A DNA stretch of 64,000 nucleotides from Anaerotignum sp. MSJ-24 (lineage in GTDB: Bacteria; Bacillota; Clostridia; Lachnospirales; Anaerotignaceae), in assembly GCF_018918145.1 (NCBI RefSeq), contig NZ_JAHLPX010000007.1, positions 124,001 through 188,000 of the forward strand. Direction: 5' to 3'. Both the position numbers and the translations under genes were made by a program. The notes under the pieces were generated by a model. That model had not been told where the DNA came from and did not search any database. It saw nothing but the letters and a program-made list of their open reading frames with translations. Shown piece by piece: positions 9,541-19,900 of this stretch (positions are counted from its first letter, which is position 1; every line of letters begins with the position of its first letter).

Positions 9541-11523
9541 ATGCTAAATATTGAGGCAGAAATTACAGCAGATGACTTCAAGTATCTTAAACTTCTTGCT
9601 AAGCAGTATCCTAATATAACCAGTGCGAGTACTGAAATAATAAATCTTCAGGCGATACTTAACCTGCCTAAGGGAACAGAGCATTTCATTTCTGATATAC
9701 ATGGCGAGTATGAGTCATTCAGCCATGTGCTTAGAAACGCATCGGGTGTTATAAAAAATCATATAACATATATATTTGGGACAAGTCTGCGTGACAGCGA
9801 AAAGAAAACACTTGCAACACTTATTTACTATCCGGAGCAGAAGCTTGAGGAAATTAAAAAGACCGAAAGCGATATGAACGACTGGTATAAAATCACTCTT
9901 CATCGCCTTGTAACCATATGCAAGGTTATGTCGGCAAAATATACCCGTTCCAAGGTAAGGAAGGCACTTCCGCAGGATTTTGCCTATATAATCGAGGAGC
10001 TTCTCCATGAGGACAGCACAGGCGATGATAAGGAGCTTTATTACAACCAGATAATCGAGTCTATCGTAAGACTTGATCAGGCAGATCGTTTTATAACCGC
10101 AATATCTCATCTTATACAAAGACTTGCCATCGACAGACTTCATGTTATAGGTGATATATATGACAGAGGTCCTAATGCGGCAAAGATAATGGATATACTT
10201 GAAAATTACCATTCGATAGATGTTCAATGGGGAAACCATGACATAAGCTGGATGGGTGCGGCTGCCGGTTGTCAGGCACTTATTTGCAACGTAATAAGAA
10301 TACAGGCTCGATACTGCAATCTTGATACGGTAGAGGAGGCATACGGAATAAATCTTATACCGCTTGCCACATTTGCCATGGAAAAATATGCGGATGATCC
10401 ATGTACGTATTTCCTTCCGAAAAATTCTGATGCTGATATGCTTACGGACAAAGAGGTTCAGCTTACTGCCAAGATGCACAAGGCTATCTCCATAATGCAG
10501 TTTAAGATGGAGGCGCAGATAATAAAACGTCATCCGGAATTTGGTATGGAAGGCAGACTTCTTTTGGATAAAATAGATTTCGAAAAGGGAACAATCAATA
10601 TAAAGGGCGTTGATTATCCTATGCTTGATATGAACTTTCCTACAATAGATCCAAAAGATCCGTTCAGCCTTTCGGAGGAAGAACAGGATGTTATGGACAA
10701 AATAAAGTCATCGTTTGTAAACAGCGGTGATCTTCAAAGACATGTGCGTTTCCTTCTCAGCAACGGAAGTATTTATAATATATTTAATTCAAACCTTCTT
10801 TATCACGGCTGTATACCGCTCAATGCAGATGGTAGTCTTAAAGAGGTTAATTTCAGAGGAAAAAGACTTAAGGGCAAGGATTATCTTGATGCAGTCGAAA
10901 GAGTTATGCGTGAAGGCTATTACACAATTCCACACAGTGAAACAAAGAGAGAATGTCTTGACCTTATGTGGTATCTCTGGTGTGGAGAAAATTCACCGCT
11001 TTTCGGCAAGGACGCAATGACAACATTTGAAAGATATTTTATTGAGGATAAAGCAACTCATGTTGAAAACAAGAGTCCTTATTATGAAAGAAGAGATGAG
11101 GAAAGCGTATGCAGAGCCATACTCGAAAACTTTGGTCTTAATCCCGATAAATCACATATAATTAACGGACACGTTCCGGTAAAGGTAAAAAAAGGCGAAA
11201 GCCCCATTAAGGCAAACGGAAAGCTGTTTGTCATTGACGGCGGCTTTGCAAAGGCATATCAGAAGGAAACGGGTATAGCCGGATATACGCTTATTTATAA
11301 TTCACACGGACTTGTGCTTGTTTCGCATGAACCGTTTGAATCGAGAGAAAAGGCTATTGCGGAAGAAAAGGATATACATTCTTCAACCGTTGCCTTACAG
11401 TATTCACAGGCAAGAATAATGGTCAGCAATACCGATATAGGTGCTGAGCTTAAAAAGAATATATCTGAGCTTGATAAGCTTGTGTCTGCTTACAGAAGCG
11501 GCCTTATCAAGGAGATAAAATAA
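9541..11523 (+). CDS. fbp: Fructose-1,6-bisphosphatase, class III
   Basis: Hydrolyses fructose 1,6-bisphosphate to fructose 6-phosphate in gluconeogenesis. The 660-residue product is the Firmicutes-type class III enzyme of the calcineurin-like metallophosphoesterase superfamily, unrelated to the shorter class I enzymes. Metal-binding motifs are in order: ISDIHGEYE (about residue 49), [10 protein letters not shown] (about 206), [10 protein letters not shown] (about 229) and, near the end, NGHVPVK. A Mn-type dinuclear centre is the family expectation. GGGGGAG precedes the ATG by 8 bases. mutS2 begins 13 bp after the stop, so the two are probably co-transcribed. Confidence 0.95.
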   Translation: MLNIEAEITADDFKYLKLLAKQYPNITSASTEIINLQAILNLPKGTEHFISDIHGEYESFSHVLRNASGVIKNHITYIFGTSLRDSEKKTLATLIYYPEQKLEEIKKTESDMNDWYKITLHRLVTICKVMSAKYTRSKVRKALPQDFAYIIEELLHEDSTGDDKELYYNQIIESIVRLDQADRFITAISHLIQRLAIDRLHVIGDIYDRGPNAAKIMDILENYHSIDVQWGNHDISWMGAAAGCQALICNVIRIQARYCNLDTVEEAYGINLIPLATFAMEKYADDPCTYFLPKNSDADMLTDKEVQLTAKMHKAISIMQFKMEAQIIKRHPEFGMEGRLLLDKIDFEKGTINIKGVDYPMLDMNFPTIDPKDPFSLSEEEQDVMDKIKSSFVNSGDLQRHVRFLLSNGSIYNIFNSNLLYHGCIPLNADGSLKEVNFRGKRLKGKDYLDAVERVMREGYYTIPHSETKRECLDLMWYLWCGENSPLFGKDAMTTFERYFIEDKATHVENKSPYYERRDEESVCRAILENFGLNPDKSHIINGHVPVKVKKGESPIKANGKLFVIDGGFAKAYQKETGIAGYTLIYNSHGLVLVSHEPFESREKAIAEEKDIHSSTVALQYSQARIMVSNTDIGAELKKNISELDKLVSAYRSGLIKEIK

Positions 11524-11536
11524 TTCGGAGTAAAAA

Positions 11537-13924
11537 ATGAACGAAAAGGCTTTAAAAACATTAGAATATATAAAAATAAGGGACAGGCTTTCCGCACTGG
11601 CACTTTCGCCTATGGGCAAGGAAAAATGCGATGAGCTTGTGCCTATGCACGATATAGATGCAATAACAAGAGAACAGAAGGAAACCACCGAGGCGGTAAA
11701 TATGTCTTTGAAGAAGGGCAGACTTCCGCTCGGAGGAATAAAGGACATAAGAACACAGCTCGGAAGAGCAGAGGCAGGTGGAGTTCTTGGAATAGAGGAG
11801 CTTATGGCTGTCGGTGATTTTCTTTATGTCTGCCGTAAGGTGAAAAATTATGCAAAGCAGGAAAACAAAGCAGATGTATTTCCTGTGCTTGAGGACTATT
11901 TTGAAATAGTAAAAACAATAACAAATCTTGAAAAAGAGATAAGCCGCTGTATCGTAAACGAACAGGAGATTTCTGACGATGCAAGCAGCGGACTTCGTAC
12001 GGTAAGACGAGAGATAAGAAATGCTAACGGAAGTATAAGAGATAAGCTTAACACAATCATATATTCTGCGGCATATAAAAATATGCTCCAGGACGCAGTT
12101 ATAACAATAAGAAACGACAGATACTGCGTTCCGGTAAGAAGTGAATATCAGTCAAGCTTTCCCGGAATGGTGCATGACCGTTCCAATACAGGTTCAACCG
12201 TATTCATGGAGCCGACTGCTGTTATACAGCTCAACAACAAAATAAAAGAGCTTCAGGCAAAGGAAAAGGAAGAAATAGAAAAGATTCTTGCAATGCTTTC
12301 CGCAATGGTTGCCGAAAATGTTGATGTTATTGAGGCAAATATAAATGTTATAGCTCATTTGGATTTTATCTTTGCGAAATCGGAGCTTTCGTTAAAAATG
12401 AACGGCGCAGAGCCTATATTCAATACAAATGGAATAATCGACATAAGAAAGGGCAGACATCCTCTTTTGGACGAAAAGAAGGTAGTTCCCATTGATATTA
12501 ACCTCGGTAAAGATTTCAATACACTTCTTATCACCGGACCGAATACCGGCGGTAAAACCGTTGCACTTAAAACATTGGGACTTTTTACGCTTATGGGACA
12601 GGCAGGTCTGCATATTCCGGCATTCGACAGCTCACAACTTGCCGTATTTGATGATGTATTTGCGGATATAGGCGATGAGCAGTCTATCGAACAGAGCCTG
12701 AGTACCTTCTCGGCTCATATGACCAATACGGTCAGTATAATAAACAGCGTTACACCTAACTGCCTTGTGCTTTTCGATGAGCTTGGAGCAGGAACCGATC
12801 CTACCGAAGGTGCGGCACTTGCAATGGCTATAATACAGCTTCTTCACAAAATGAATGTAAGAACGGCAGTAACAACACATTACAGCGAGCTTAAGGTATA
12901 TGCACTTTCAACGGAAGGCGTCGAAAATGCCTGCTGTGAATTTGATGTTGAAACATTGAGACCGACATACAGACTTCTTATCGGTATTCCCGGAAAGAGC
13001 AATGCTTTTGCCATATCCAAAAAGCTCGGACTTCCGGATTATGTTATTGACAGTGCAAAGGAATTCATAAGCAGTGAAAATGTTAAATTCGAAGATGTAA
13101 TAACCGACCTTGAAATAAGCAAAAAGACAGTTGTATATGAACAGGAAAGAGCCGAACAGTTCCGAAAAGAAGCGGAAAGACTTAAAAACGAGGTTGAAAA
13201 ACAGCGTGCCAAAATAAATGACCAGCGTGAAAAAATACTTGCCGATGCAAGAAACGAGGCCCGTATGGTTTATCAGCAGGCTAAGGAAGAGTCTGACCGT
13301 ATCATAAAAGAAATGAATAAGGCAATGAGAGAAAAGTCCGCAAACCAGAATAAGATGAACGAAAAGCGTTCAGAGCTTAAGAGTAAGGTTGCAAAAATGG
13401 ACGAGGCAATATCAAAGGCACAGAAAAAGAAGGTTGCCGCAGTTAAGCCTATACAAAATCTTAAAGCCGGAGATAACGTATATGTTGTTTCCTTCGATAA
13501 AACGGGAGTTGCTCTTTCCGCTCCGGATTCAAACGGCGATGTTATGGTTCAGACAGGCAACATGAAGCTTAAGGTTCCGCTTAACGAGCTGACATATTAT
13601 GAGCCTAAAAAAGAGCCTAAGTCGAATGCTTCAAGAAACATTTCCACAAAAGTGCGTGCCGGAAAGAGCCAGTATATTGCGTCAGAAATAGACTGCCGTG
13701 GCCAGAATGTTGAGGAAGGACTCGGAAACATAGACAAGTATCTTGATGACGCATTCCTTGCCGGACTTAAGACGGTTACAATAATCCACGGTAAAGGAAC
13801 AGGCGTGCTTCGTGCCGCTGTACAGAAATATCTTAGGACAAATCCTCATGTAAGAACCTTCCGTCCCGGAGTATACGGAGAAGGCGAAATGGGCGTTACT
13901 ATTGTGGAGCTTAAAAATTCGTAA
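11537..13924 (+). CDS. mutS2: Endonuclease MutS2 / RqcU
   Basis: MutS2 lacks the mismatch-recognition domain of MutS; it is known in Firmicutes as an ATPase with a C-terminal Smr domain that acts on collided ribosomes (RqcU) and on recombination intermediates. The 795-residue protein shows MutS core and clamp helices, Walker A GPNTGGKT (about 334-341), Walker B LVLFDELGAGTDPTEG, an extended Lys/Glu-rich coiled coil (about 515-640) and a C-terminal Smr domain (about 715-795) with IDCRGQ and HGKGTGVLR. Length is typical (785-800). It sits between fbp and the mreB homologue on the same strand. rqcP in this same window belongs to the same quality-control process. Confidence 0.95.
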   Translation: MNEKALKTLEYIKIRDRLSALALSPMGKEKCDELVPMHDIDAITREQKETTEAVNMSLKKGRLPLGGIKDIRTQLGRAEAGGVLGIEELMAVGDFLYVCRKVKNYAKQENKADVFPVLEDYFEIVKTITNLEKEISRCIVNEQEISDDASSGLRTVRREIRNANGSIRDKLNTIIYSAAYKNMLQDAVITIRNDRYCVPVRSEYQSSFPGMVHDRSNTGSTVFMEPTAVIQLNNKIKELQAKEKEEIEKILAMLSAMVAENVDVIEANINVIAHLDFIFAKSELSLKMNGAEPIFNTNGIIDIRKGRHPLLDEKKVVPIDINLGKDFNTLLITGPNTGGKTVALKTLGLFTLMGQAGLHIPAFDSSQLAVFDDVFADIGDEQSIEQSLSTFSAHMTNTVSIINSVTPNCLVLFDELGAGTDPTEGAALAMAIIQLLHKMNVRTAVTTHYSELKVYALSTEGVENACCEFDVETLRPTYRLLIGIPGKSNAFAISKKLGLPDYVIDSAKEFISSENVKFEDVITDLEISKKTVVYEQERAEQFRKEAERLKNEVEKQRAKINDQREKILADARNEARMVYQQAKEESDRIIKEMNKAMREKSANQNKMNEKRSELKSKVAKMDEAISKAQKKKVAAVKPIQNLKAGDNVYVVSFDKTGVALSAPDSNGDVMVQTGNMKLKVPLNELTYYEPKKEPKSNASRNISTKVRAGKSQYIASEIDCRGQNVEEGLGNIDKYLDDAFLAGLKTVTIIHGKGTGVLRAAVQKYLRTNPHVRTFRPGVYGEGEMGVTIVELKNS

Positions 13925-13953
13925 TAAAACAAAACATAATAAGGAGAATAATT

Positions 13954-15009
13954 ATGTTTAAAATGTTTGGAATGGGTGAAACCATCGGCATTGACCTCGG
14001 AACGGCGAATGTGCTTGTGTATGTCAAGGGACAGGGAATTGTGCTCAATGAGCCGTCTGTGGTTGCCGTTGACAGAGATACAAACACAATACTTGCTGTA
14101 GGAGAAGAGGCAAGACGTATGCTCGGAAGAACGCCGGGAAACATTGCGGCAATAAGACCGCTTAAACAGGGCGTTATTTCCGATTATGAGCTTACGGAAA
14201 AGATGATTAAATATTTTATAGATAAAGCGTTTATAAGAAAAACGCTTGTTAAGCCGACCGTTACGGTATGTATACCGAGCGGCGTTACAGAGGTGGAAAA
14301 GCGTGCCGTTGAGGACGCTGTCCATCAGGCAGGAGCAAGACATGTTGTGCTTATAGAAGAGCCTGTTGCGGCGGCTATCGGTGCAGGAATAGACATATCA
14401 AAGGCATGCGGAAGCATGATAGTCGATATTGGCGGAGGAACAACGGATATAGCTGTGCTTTCTCTCGGCGGTACGGTTGTCAGCCAGTCGATAAAAATTG
14501 CAGGTGACGACTTTGACGAGGCTATTATACGCTTTATCAGAAAAAAGCATAATGTGCTTATAGGCGAAAGAACAGCCGAACAGCTTAAAATAAACATAGG
14601 TACGGCATACGAAAGAACCATGCCCGTATCAATGGACGTAAGAGGAAGAAACCTTATAACAGGTCTGCCTAAAAACATAACGGTAACGTCCGATGAAATG
14701 CTTCTGGCGTTGTCGGAATCCGCAAACGGCATTGCCGAGGCTGTACATAGCGTTCTTGAACAGACACCGCCTGAGCTTGCGGCAGATATAATAGACCGAG
14801 GAATAGTTATGACAGGCGGCGGAAGCCTTTTATACGGTCTTGATAAGCTTATACAGGAAAGAACAAAAACAACGGTTATGATTGCGGACGAGGCGATGAG
14901 CTGTGTTGCGATAGGAACAGGAAAGTATATTGATTACTGGACTGAAATGCAGACGGATTCTGCTCCGAAGCGTTCTGTATTGCAGACGATATTCAGAAAA
15001 GAAGAATAA
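13954..15009 (+). CDS. mreB: Rod shape-determining protein MreB/Mbl family
   Basis: An actin-like cytoskeletal ATPase that positions the elongasome for lateral wall synthesis. The 351-residue protein carries the family landmarks: phosphate-1 motif GIDLGTANVLVY near the N-terminus, VCIPSGVTEVEKRAVEDA, the connect motif EEPVAAAIGAGID, phosphate-2 VDIGGGTTDIAVLSLGG and the adenosine motif MTGGGSLLYGLDKLI. The short MFKMFGMG start could be the membrane-binding amphipathic tip. mreC and mreD do not follow, which argues for an Mbl/MreBH-like paralogue rather than the mreBCD copy; sequence alone cannot settle this. AAGGAGAA lies 6 bases upstream of the ATG. Confidence 0.92.
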   Translation: MFKMFGMGETIGIDLGTANVLVYVKGQGIVLNEPSVVAVDRDTNTILAVGEEARRMLGRTPGNIAAIRPLKQGVISDYELTEKMIKYFIDKAFIRKTLVKPTVTVCIPSGVTEVEKRAVEDAVHQAGARHVVLIEEPVAAAIGAGIDISKACGSMIVDIGGGTTDIAVLSLGGTVVSQSIKIAGDDFDEAIIRFIRKKHNVLIGERTAEQLKINIGTAYERTMPVSMDVRGRNLITGLPKNITVTSDEMLLALSESANGIAEAVHSVLEQTPPELAADIIDRGIVMTGGGSLLYGLDKLIQERTKTTVMIADEAMSCVAIGTGKYIDYWTEMQTDSAPKRSVLQTIFRKEE

Positions 15010-15013
15010 AAAT

Positions 15014-15180
15014 AAGTCGAAATCAGGATTTCGACTTGCTTAAACAGAGGCATGAATAGCTCATTCCATCGGCTAAAAGCCTTGAAACTCGCTATTCTCC
15101 TCGACGGAAGTGAATTCCGTCTGCGGATTCCACTTGGGAAACGCTTCGTTTCCCAACCCCTTCCGCTGTACAAAAATTAA
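15014..15180 (+). other. Structured intergenic element: four successive hairpins after mreB
   Basis: Directly visible inverted repeats in order: AAGTCGAAAT/ATTTCGACTT (15014-15037, loop CAGG); GAGG plus GAATAGC pairing with GCTATTC plus CCTC (15047-15102), enclosing GGCT/AGCC (15071-15081); GACGGAA/TTCCGTC (15103-15121); and GCGGA/TCCGC (15123-15166) enclosing the perfect 10-bp TTGGGAAACG/CGTTTCCCAA (15134-15156). A terminator follows at 15198. This could be a small structured RNA, a long mreB 3' UTR, or one copy of a palindromic intergenic repeat family. Only one copy lies in this window. Confidence 0.55.
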
Positions 15181-15197
15181 TTTGGTTACGATTTACG

Positions 15198-15223
15198 ACA
15201 GGTTTTTTGAAACCTGTTTTTTT
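15198..15223 (+). terminator. Terminator downstream of the structured element
   Basis: Stem ACAGGTTT / AAACCTGT with a 4-base loop is followed by seven T. It would end transcripts that read through mreB and the structured element. Confidence 0.8.
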
Positions 15224-15234
15224 CATTTATATAC

Positions 15235-15283
15235 AAAAAAGCTATTGCTATATAGATGATTGATCTTCTATTTTGCAATAGCT
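15235..15283 (-). terminator. Terminator of xpt
   Basis: On the minus strand AGCTATTGC and GCAATAGCT pair perfectly around a nested, nearly palindromic inner arm and are followed by six T. It lies 15 bases after the xpt stop codon. Confidence 0.75.
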
Positions 15284-15297
15284 CATTAATTATTATA

Positions 15298-15876
15298 TTA
15301 ATCTCTGAAAGTGATAACACCGTTATCGATATTATCGATTATTGCAAGAGATTCAACTCTGATATTGTTGATTTCTCTGAGAAGCTTTCCGCCGGGCTGG
15401 AAGCCTTTTTCGATTACGATACCGATGCCCTGTACGGTTGCACCTGCCTGCTCGCAAAGGTTGTTGAGCGCAAGAGCGGCTTTGCCGTTTGCAAGGAAAT
15501 CATCAATGATAAGTATTTTATCATTCGGTGATATATATTTTTTAGAAATCATGATAGGATAAACCTTCTGCTTTGTAAAAGAATAAACCTCTCCGTGGTA
15601 TTTGTCGGGATCAAGATTTCTTGATTCACTCTTCTTTGCAAATACAACAGGTACGTTATTGAAATACTGTGCGGCTATTACGGCTATTGCAATACCGGAA
15701 GACTCGATAGTGATGATTTTTGTTATTTCAACATCGCTGAATATTCTTGCGAATTCCTTTCCTATTTCGTTTAAGAATGCAACGTCAATCTGGTGATTGA
15801 TAAAACTGTCTACTTTAACAATTTCTGAGCCGTATGCTGCTCCGTCAGTTAAAATTTTCTTTTTTAATGCCTCCAT
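15298..15876 (-). CDS. xpt: Xanthine phosphoribosyltransferase
   Basis: Converts xanthine and PRPP to XMP in purine salvage. The 192-residue protein matches the family in length and motifs: N-terminal MEALKKKI, the SSGIAIA region, FAKKSESRN (flexible loop) and the PRPP-binding signature ILIIDDFLANGKAAL (about residues 119-133), followed by GIGIVIEKGFQPGG. AAGGGGGAT precedes the ATG at 15876. Unlike many Firmicutes xpt genes, no purine riboswitch fits: the leader between the -10 box and the start is only about 43 bases and lacks the conserved aptamer loops. No xanthine permease (pbuX) follows; the gene is monocistronic, with its own promoter and terminator. Confidence 0.95.
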   Translation of the reverse strand: MEALKKKILTDGAAYGSEIVKVDSFINHQIDVAFLNEIGKEFARIFSDVEITKIITIESSGIAIAVIAAQYFNNVPVVFAKKSESRNLDPDKYHGEVYSFTKQKVYPIMISKKYISPNDKILIIDDFLANGKAALALNNLCEQAGATVQGIGIVIEKGFQPGGKLLREINNIRVESLAIIDNIDNGVITFRD

Positions 15877-15918
15877 GCTTATCCCCCTTGATAAATTCTT
15901 AAAAATCCTATTTGTAAT

Positions 15919-15947
15919 ATATTAGACCATAAACCGACATATTGCAA
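15919..15947 (-). promoter_or_regulatory. Sigma-A promoter of xpt
   Basis: The minus strand reads TTGCAA, 17 bp, TAATAT, ending 42 bp before the xpt ATG. Confidence 0.6.
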
Positions 15948-16020
15948 CAGCTTTAACATATAATATTTATTGATTTTTTTTGCTTAAGTTGTTATTATTG
16001 TCAAAAAGGAGGCGTACAGC

Positions 16021-16320
16021 ATGAGCGAAAATGATAATGAAACTAAGGTAAAAGTGCTTATTGCCTGTGAAAACAAAGGAAAGAAAAACGCAGATATTTT
16101 TTCTGAAATATATAATAAAATATTTGAGGTTGAATACAGCGACAGCTTTGAAAGCTTTGAAAAGGCTATGGAATATGCCGAAAACAGCGGTATGTCGCAT
16201 ATGCTTTATTTTTTGGACGACATAAATCTTAAGCTGGTTTCTCTTCTTGACGATATGGGCGGATATACGCTGGACGTTACGGTTGACGATTTGAAAAAGG
16301 TACTGTCGCAAAATGCGTAA
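16021..16320 (+). CDS. Small acidic protein of unknown function
   Basis: A 99-residue acidic protein; I do not recognise a family. It begins MSENDNETKVKVLIACENKG, a beta strand followed by a small-residue turn reminiscent of a Rossmann-like or receiver-like start (KVLIACENKGKKNADIF), then helix-rich sequence ending YTLDVTVDDLKKVLSQNA. It has no membrane segment and no catalytic signature. AAGGAGG lies 7 bases before the ATG, so translation should be strong. It is the first of three same-strand genes leading to addA (gaps 59 and 18 bp). Confidence 0.6.
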   Translation: MSENDNETKVKVLIACENKGKKNADIFSEIYNKIFEVEYSDSFESFEKAMEYAENSGMSHMLYFLDDINLKLVSLLDDMGGYTLDVTVDDLKKVLSQNA

Positions 16321-16379
16321 GATATGCTTTGAAAGATTATAGCTTGTTATTATAAAATTTTCACATGGAGGTTATGTCT

Positions 16380-16967
16380 ATGTTTGAATTTTTATATAAT
16401 AAGCCAATCGGAAAATATGAAATAATAAGAACATCGGTTGAAGATGAAAGCGGAAAATATCTTGAGAGAATATATAAGCTTGACAACAGCTTTTTTCTTG
16501 CGTTTTATGAGGAATGTATTAATTCGATAATTGCGGACGCATACGAATATTTTATCGAGCTGAAAACAAGCGGAAATGTTTTCAGGGAAAATATATACTC
16601 GCTGACGAAGGAAAAGGGCAGAAGATTTATAAAGCTTATGGCTATACATCATACCGTCAAGATACTTAAAAGCGGAAAATGCAGTGTGAAATACGAAAGC
16701 ATGAAAAAGGCAATAACCTATGCTTTCGGTCTCAGCCAGCCGGAGCAGAAAATGCTTGAACTGCTTTATGCCTGTGCAACAATGTATTCGGCTAATTTTA
16801 ACGAGCTTTTTTCTGCGGCGGTAATGAAATATCTGTTCAATACCGAAAACGTAACTCGCATACAGAGTGCGTTTATAGGAAATTTCTGCTTTAATTCATA
16901 TTCGGCTATGTTCAGTTCCTTTACAAGATATTTGTCCCTTGAACAGAGAATGAAAGGGGCTGTGTGA
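16380..16967 (+). CDS. Unknown protein upstream of addA, in the usual addB position
   Basis: A 195-residue, mostly alpha-helical soluble protein; I recognise no family. Visible traits are aromatic and basic patches (FEFLYNKPIGKYEII; EKGRRFIKLMAIHHTVKI), a Tyr/Phe-rich C-terminal half and no membrane span. The ATG at 16380 is preferred because GGAGG at 16367-16371 lies 8 bases upstream; the earlier ATGs at 16365 and 16374 overlap or crowd it. It ends 18 bp before addA. In most Clostridia addB occupies this place, but the sequence has neither the helicase-like Walker A nor the four-Cys iron-sulfur signature of AddB and is about one-sixth of its length, so it is not a shortened AddB by any visible motif. 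Confidence 0.65.
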   Translation: MFEFLYNKPIGKYEIIRTSVEDESGKYLERIYKLDNSFFLAFYEECINSIIADAYEYFIELKTSGNVFRENIYSLTKEKGRRFIKLMAIHHTVKILKSGKCSVKYESMKKAITYAFGLSQPEQKMLELLYACATMYSANFNELFSAAVMKYLFNTENVTRIQSAFIGNFCFNSYSAMFSSFTRYLSLEQRMKGAV

Positions 16968-16985
16968 TTAAACTGAGGTAGTTTT

Positions 16986-19900
16986 ATGTCAAACAAATGG
17001 ACTAAAGAACAGCTTGCGGCTATAAACGAAAAGAACGGAAATATTCTTGTTTCTGCTGCGGCCGGTTCGGGAAAAACAGCTGTTCTGGTTGAAAGGATAA
17101 TCAAGCTCATAACGGACGAAAAAGAGCCTGTCGATATAGACAGGCTTCTTGTCGTTACGTTTACAAAGGCTGCGGCGGCAGAAATGAAGGAACGAATAGG
17201 AAATGCAATAAACAAACAGCTTGAGCTTAATCCGGAGTCAACGGCTTTAAGAAAACAGGCGGTTCTTCTCAATCGTGCAGATATAACGACAATACATTCC
17301 TTCTGTCTGCACGTTGCCATGGAAAATTATAATATACTCGGTATTGATCCGGCATTCCGGGTTGCGGATGAGGCAGAGATACTTCTTATAAGGGAAGAGG
17401 TTATAGACAGGCTGTTTGAGGAAAAATATGCTTCGGAAGAACCTGAGGATTTTTTCTGGATGGTAGAAAATTACAGCGACGGAACATCGGACAAAAAACT
17501 GCGTGAGCTTGTTTTGAGAATATATGATTTTATAAGAAGCTTTCCGAATGAAAAAGAATGGATAGAGAAGCAGAAGGCAGCTTATAATGACGAAAAAACT
17601 GCTGATATTTGGTTTTCCAGAGCAGAAGGCTATATAAGGGAATATATAAGAGAGGCAAAGGCAATAACACAGGATGCACTGGATTCTGCCGAAAAATACG
17701 GGCCTGACACATATATTCCTATGCTTGAGAGCGATATTGAACAATATGAGTATATAGAAAGCATTCCTTCCGGCGAATTTGAAAAGCTTTTCAATGCCGT
17801 AAAAAATATAGAATATATGGCATTGTCACGCAAAAAAACAGATTCGGACAATAAAGAGAGAGTTAAGCTTTTGAGGGAAAAGGCAAAAAAGCTTATCGGA
17901 AAGGCTGTCGAAAAATTTATATTTCTGTCCATTGACGAAATGAAGGACGGAATAAAAAAATCCGGCTACGGAATATGTGCTCTTCTTGATCTTGTAAACG
18001 AATTTTCCGATATGTTCGATGCGGAGAAAAAGGAAAGACGTATAGCGGATTACGGAGATCTGGAGCATTATTGCCTTAAGGTGCTTACGGCAGAAGGCTC
18101 GACTGCCGAAAATCCCATAAAATCCGAGGCGGCTAAGGAGCTGTCAGAAAAATATGTATATGTTATGACGGACGAGTATCAGGACAGCAATGCCGTTCAG
18201 GAGCTTATACTTACGCTTGTGTCAAACGGAAAAAACAGATTTATGGTAGGTGATGTTAAGCAGAGTATATACAGCTTCAGACTTGCTGATCCGGATATAT
18301 TTGTTGATAAATATAATACCTACGAAATAAGAAACGGTGCGGAAAACGAAAGAATAGATATGTTTATGAATTTCCGAAGCCGTAAAGAGGTTCTCGACGG
18401 AATTAATTTCATTTTCATGCAGCTTATGCAGAAGGAGTTTGGCGGAATAGCCTATGACAAAAATGCCATGCTCTATAACGGCATGGAATTTCCCGAATAT
18501 ATCGGCGAGGCAAAGGCAGGCGGTGCAGTTGAGCTGGACTGCATTGTGACCAACGGTGAAACTGTGGATGAAGAAAACGATAATGATGATGACCTTTCCG
18601 GCTTTGAAAAAGAGGCGGAATTTATTGCCGAAAGAATAGAAGGACTTATGTACGGAAATGACTGTATGGAGGTTTACGACAATAAGCTTGAAGAATACAG
18701 ACCGCTTAAATACAGCGATATTGCCGTTGTTATGCGAAGCATGACGCATGGAGCGGAAATGGTCGAAATATTCAGACAGCATTCTATACCGGCATCGGCA
18801 GACACAAGTACGGAATTTCTCGAAACAACGGAGGTTATGACAGCCTTAAATTTCTTAAAGCTTATTGACAATCCGAGACAGGATATACCGCTTGCGGCTG
18901 TGCTTAGGTCGCCTGTGTACGGCTTTACGGCGGACGAGCTGTTGACAATAAAGCTTAATTCCGGTGAAGAGGAATATTATGACTGCGTAAGGCGGTATAT
19001 TGAAAGCGGTTCGGACGAAAATTTAAGAAACAGACTTGCTAAGTTTTATTCCAACTTAAATAAATGGCGTGATATATCGCTGTATAATACGATAAATGAG
19101 CTTATATGGAAGGTTTTTACCGATACGGGATTGTATGATTATGCCGGAGTTATGCCGGACGGAAAGGCAAGACAGGCTAATCTTCTTAAGCTTGTAAGAA
19201 AAGCCTCCGATTATGACAATCTGAGCTTTAAGGGACTTTTTGACTTTATCAGATATATTGAAAAAATAGATAAAAACAAAATAACCATAGACGGAAAAAC
19301 AGGCAGTGACAGCGGAAATTCTGTGCAGATTATGACAATACATAAGAGCAAAGGCTTGGAGTTCCCTGTTGTTATACTTGCCGGAACAGCCGCAAAATTC
19401 AATAAACGTGATTTAAGCAATGATATAATAATACACAAAAAATTCGGTATCGGCAGTGAATTTACCGATACGGATACAAGAGTAAAATACAATACCCTTC
19501 CGAGAGCTGTAATAAGCCAGGCATGTGACGACGACAGAGCGGCAGAGGAAATGCGAGTGCTTTATGTTGCAATGACAAGAGCAAAGGAAAAGCTTATAAT
19601 AACGGGCAATGTAAAATTCGGCCCGACAAAGGCAAAGCTTTGGAATACGGCAAACGGCATTGAAAAGATAGAAATACATCCGAAGGATATTGTAAGTGCC
19701 GGAAGCTATCTGGACTGGATAATGATGTCGCTTATAAGGCACAGAAGCGGTAAAGCTATATGCGACTTTATCGGCAAATATCAGGAGTCTTCCGGAAACG
19801 GACTTATGTACCACGAAGCTGTTTTTGACATTAACTTTATTGATGCCGTACAGAGCACGCAGCAGATATACGAAAGCGAGCAGATATATAAATCCGCAGA

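Noticed and set aside
15052-15180. A 42-codon open frame inside the structured element after mreB
   Set aside because: The ribosome-binding site is too close to the ATG and the frame is made of the palindromic arms, so it is more likely a by-product of the repeat structure than a gene.
15877-16020. Possible purine riboswitch before xpt
   Set aside because: The leader after the -10 is only about 43 bases and has none of the conserved aptamer loop sequences.
16365-16967. AddB remnant
   Set aside because: The product is only 195 residues and shows no Walker A, nuclease motif or four-Cys iron-sulfur pattern.
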